A stretch of DNA of 64,000 nucleotides from Panacagrimonas perspica (lineage in GTDB: Bacteria; Pseudomonadota; Gammaproteobacteria; Nevskiales; Nevskiaceae): the NCBI RefSeq assembly GCF_004364935.1, contig NZ_SOBT01000011.1, positions 1 to 64,000 of the forward strand, read 5' to 3'. The translations under genes were made by a program, and so were the position numbers. Within the stretch, counting starts at the first letter, position 1, and every line of letters starts with the position of its first letter. The notes beneath the pieces are model-generated. The model saw only the letters and a program-made list of their open reading frames with translations. It was not told the origin of the DNA and did not search any database. Positions 63,541 to 64,000 of this stretch are shown piece after piece.

Positions 63541-64000
63541 ACAGCGATCACCGTGTACACCTGGTCGACGACGACGCCTCCGTCCGGGATGCCGTCAGCA
63601 CGCTGCTGGACGTCAGCGGCATCGCCGTCACGACCTATGCCTCCGGCGAATCATTCCTCGATCTCGTCGAGCCCAGCTGGACAGGCTGCGTGCTGCTCGA
63701 CCTCAAGATGGGCGGGATGGACGGTCTGCAGGTGCAGCAGGAACTGCTGCGACGTTCCATCGGTCTGCCGGTGGTGATCATGACGGCGTACGGTGACGTT
63801 GCGACGGTCCGCGCCGCTCTGAAGGTCGGAGCGCATGATTTCCTAGAGAAGCCGGTGGACAATACGGTCCTGGTCGAAGTCATCAAGGGCGTGCTCGATC
63901 GCGAGCAGCAGCGCCGGCGCCAGCTCGAAGAACGCGAAGAGATCGATCAGAGATTTGCGCGGCTGACCATGCGCGAGCGCGAAGTCATGGAGTTGCTGGT
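63537..64000 (+). CDS. FixJ-like response regulator, cut by the window end
   Basis: The first 154 codons of a response regulator are present. The receiver domain has the acidic pair D11-D13, phosphorylated D55 in LLDLKMGGMDG, T in IMTAYGD and K in LEKPVDN. A linker helix follows (ququite charged, REQQRRRQLEEREE) and then the beginning of a LuxR-type HTH, RLTMREREVMELLV, as in FixJ, TodT and StyR. The rest lies beyond the window. The ATG overlaps the kinase stop. Targets are unknown; the layout resembles the two-component regulators of styrene and toluene catabolism. Confidence 0.9.
   Translation, partial: MNSDHRVHLVDDDASVRDAVSTLLDVSGIAVTTYASGESFLDLVEPSWTGCVLLDLKMGGMDGLQVQQELLRRSIGLPVVIMTAYGDVATVRAALKVGAHDFLEKPVDNTVLVEVIKGVLDREQQRRRQLEEREEIDQRFARLTMREREVMELL

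Overview
The window is 64 kb of GC-rich proteobacterial chromosome. Strong Shine-Dalgarno sites, overlapping stop/start junctions, two sigma-54 enhancer-binding regulators with matching -24/-12 promoters, sigma-32 type heat-shock promoters and FadL/DUF1302 outer-membrane proteins fit a beta- or gammaproteobacterium that degrades aromatic hydrocarbons. The exact taxon cannot be read from the sequence. No rRNA, tRNA, CRISPR array or intact insertion sequence was recognised.

Left part (1-22 kb). The end of a DUF1329 gene is followed by a toluene-4-monooxygenase type operon (tmoABCDE). Its reductase gene (tmoF) lies beyond a 600-bp gap and an inserted LysR gene. Then come a PAS hybrid sensor kinase, a small heat-shock gene with a thermometer-like leader, a hemerythrin-like protein, an alkaline phosphatase and two tandem YceK-like lipoproteins. 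A self-contained unit follows: a MEDS-domain sensor, a sigma-54 activator, a good sigma-54 promoter, then an ABM-domain protein and a GlcG/HbpS protein. A UvrA-like ATPase and a decayed second copy of the ABM gene close this part.

Middle part (22-45 kb). A minus-strand cluster holds DUF1329 (Tat-exported), a MalT-like LuxR regulator and DUF1302; three copies of a TACCC-N4-GGGT-like motif sit around it. After DUF1330/LysR and a FadL-like porin with an HxlR regulator comes a biphenyl/toluene-dioxygenase type operon: bphC, a CarAa-like Rieske oxygenase, bphA1, bphA2, bphA3, bphD, bphB. It is driven by a divergent XylR/DmpR-type activator and a sigma-54 promoter with upstream palindromes. No dedicated ferredoxin reductase gene is present. 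A GntR regulator with a perfect 19-bp palindrome controls a second small operon (unknown protein, alpha/beta hydrolase, old yellow enzyme). A second heat-shock gene copies the first, including promoter and leader.

Right part (46-64 kb). Positions 46-52.4 kb look like an accessory patch: a DUF5681 protein, a ParB-methyltransferase fusion, an EVE-like protein divergent from an unfamiliar two-part protein, a 205-bp repeat also found at 13.9 kb, and a LysR/peroxiredoxin deletion scar. Next is a second FadL porin with TetR, SDR and two glutathione-transferase genes, then a CHASE3-like hybrid kinase. A three-gene operon follows (pentapeptide-repeat lipoprotein, small protein, a trehalose-phosphatase-like protein without catalytic residues), divergent from a MASE1 kinase and a FixJ-like regulator cut by the window end.

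Together the genes describe uptake of hydrophobic aromatics (FadL, DUF1302/DUF1329), initial oxidation by a diiron monooxygenase and by Rieske dioxygenases, meta-cleavage and hydrolysis, and effector-sensing control.
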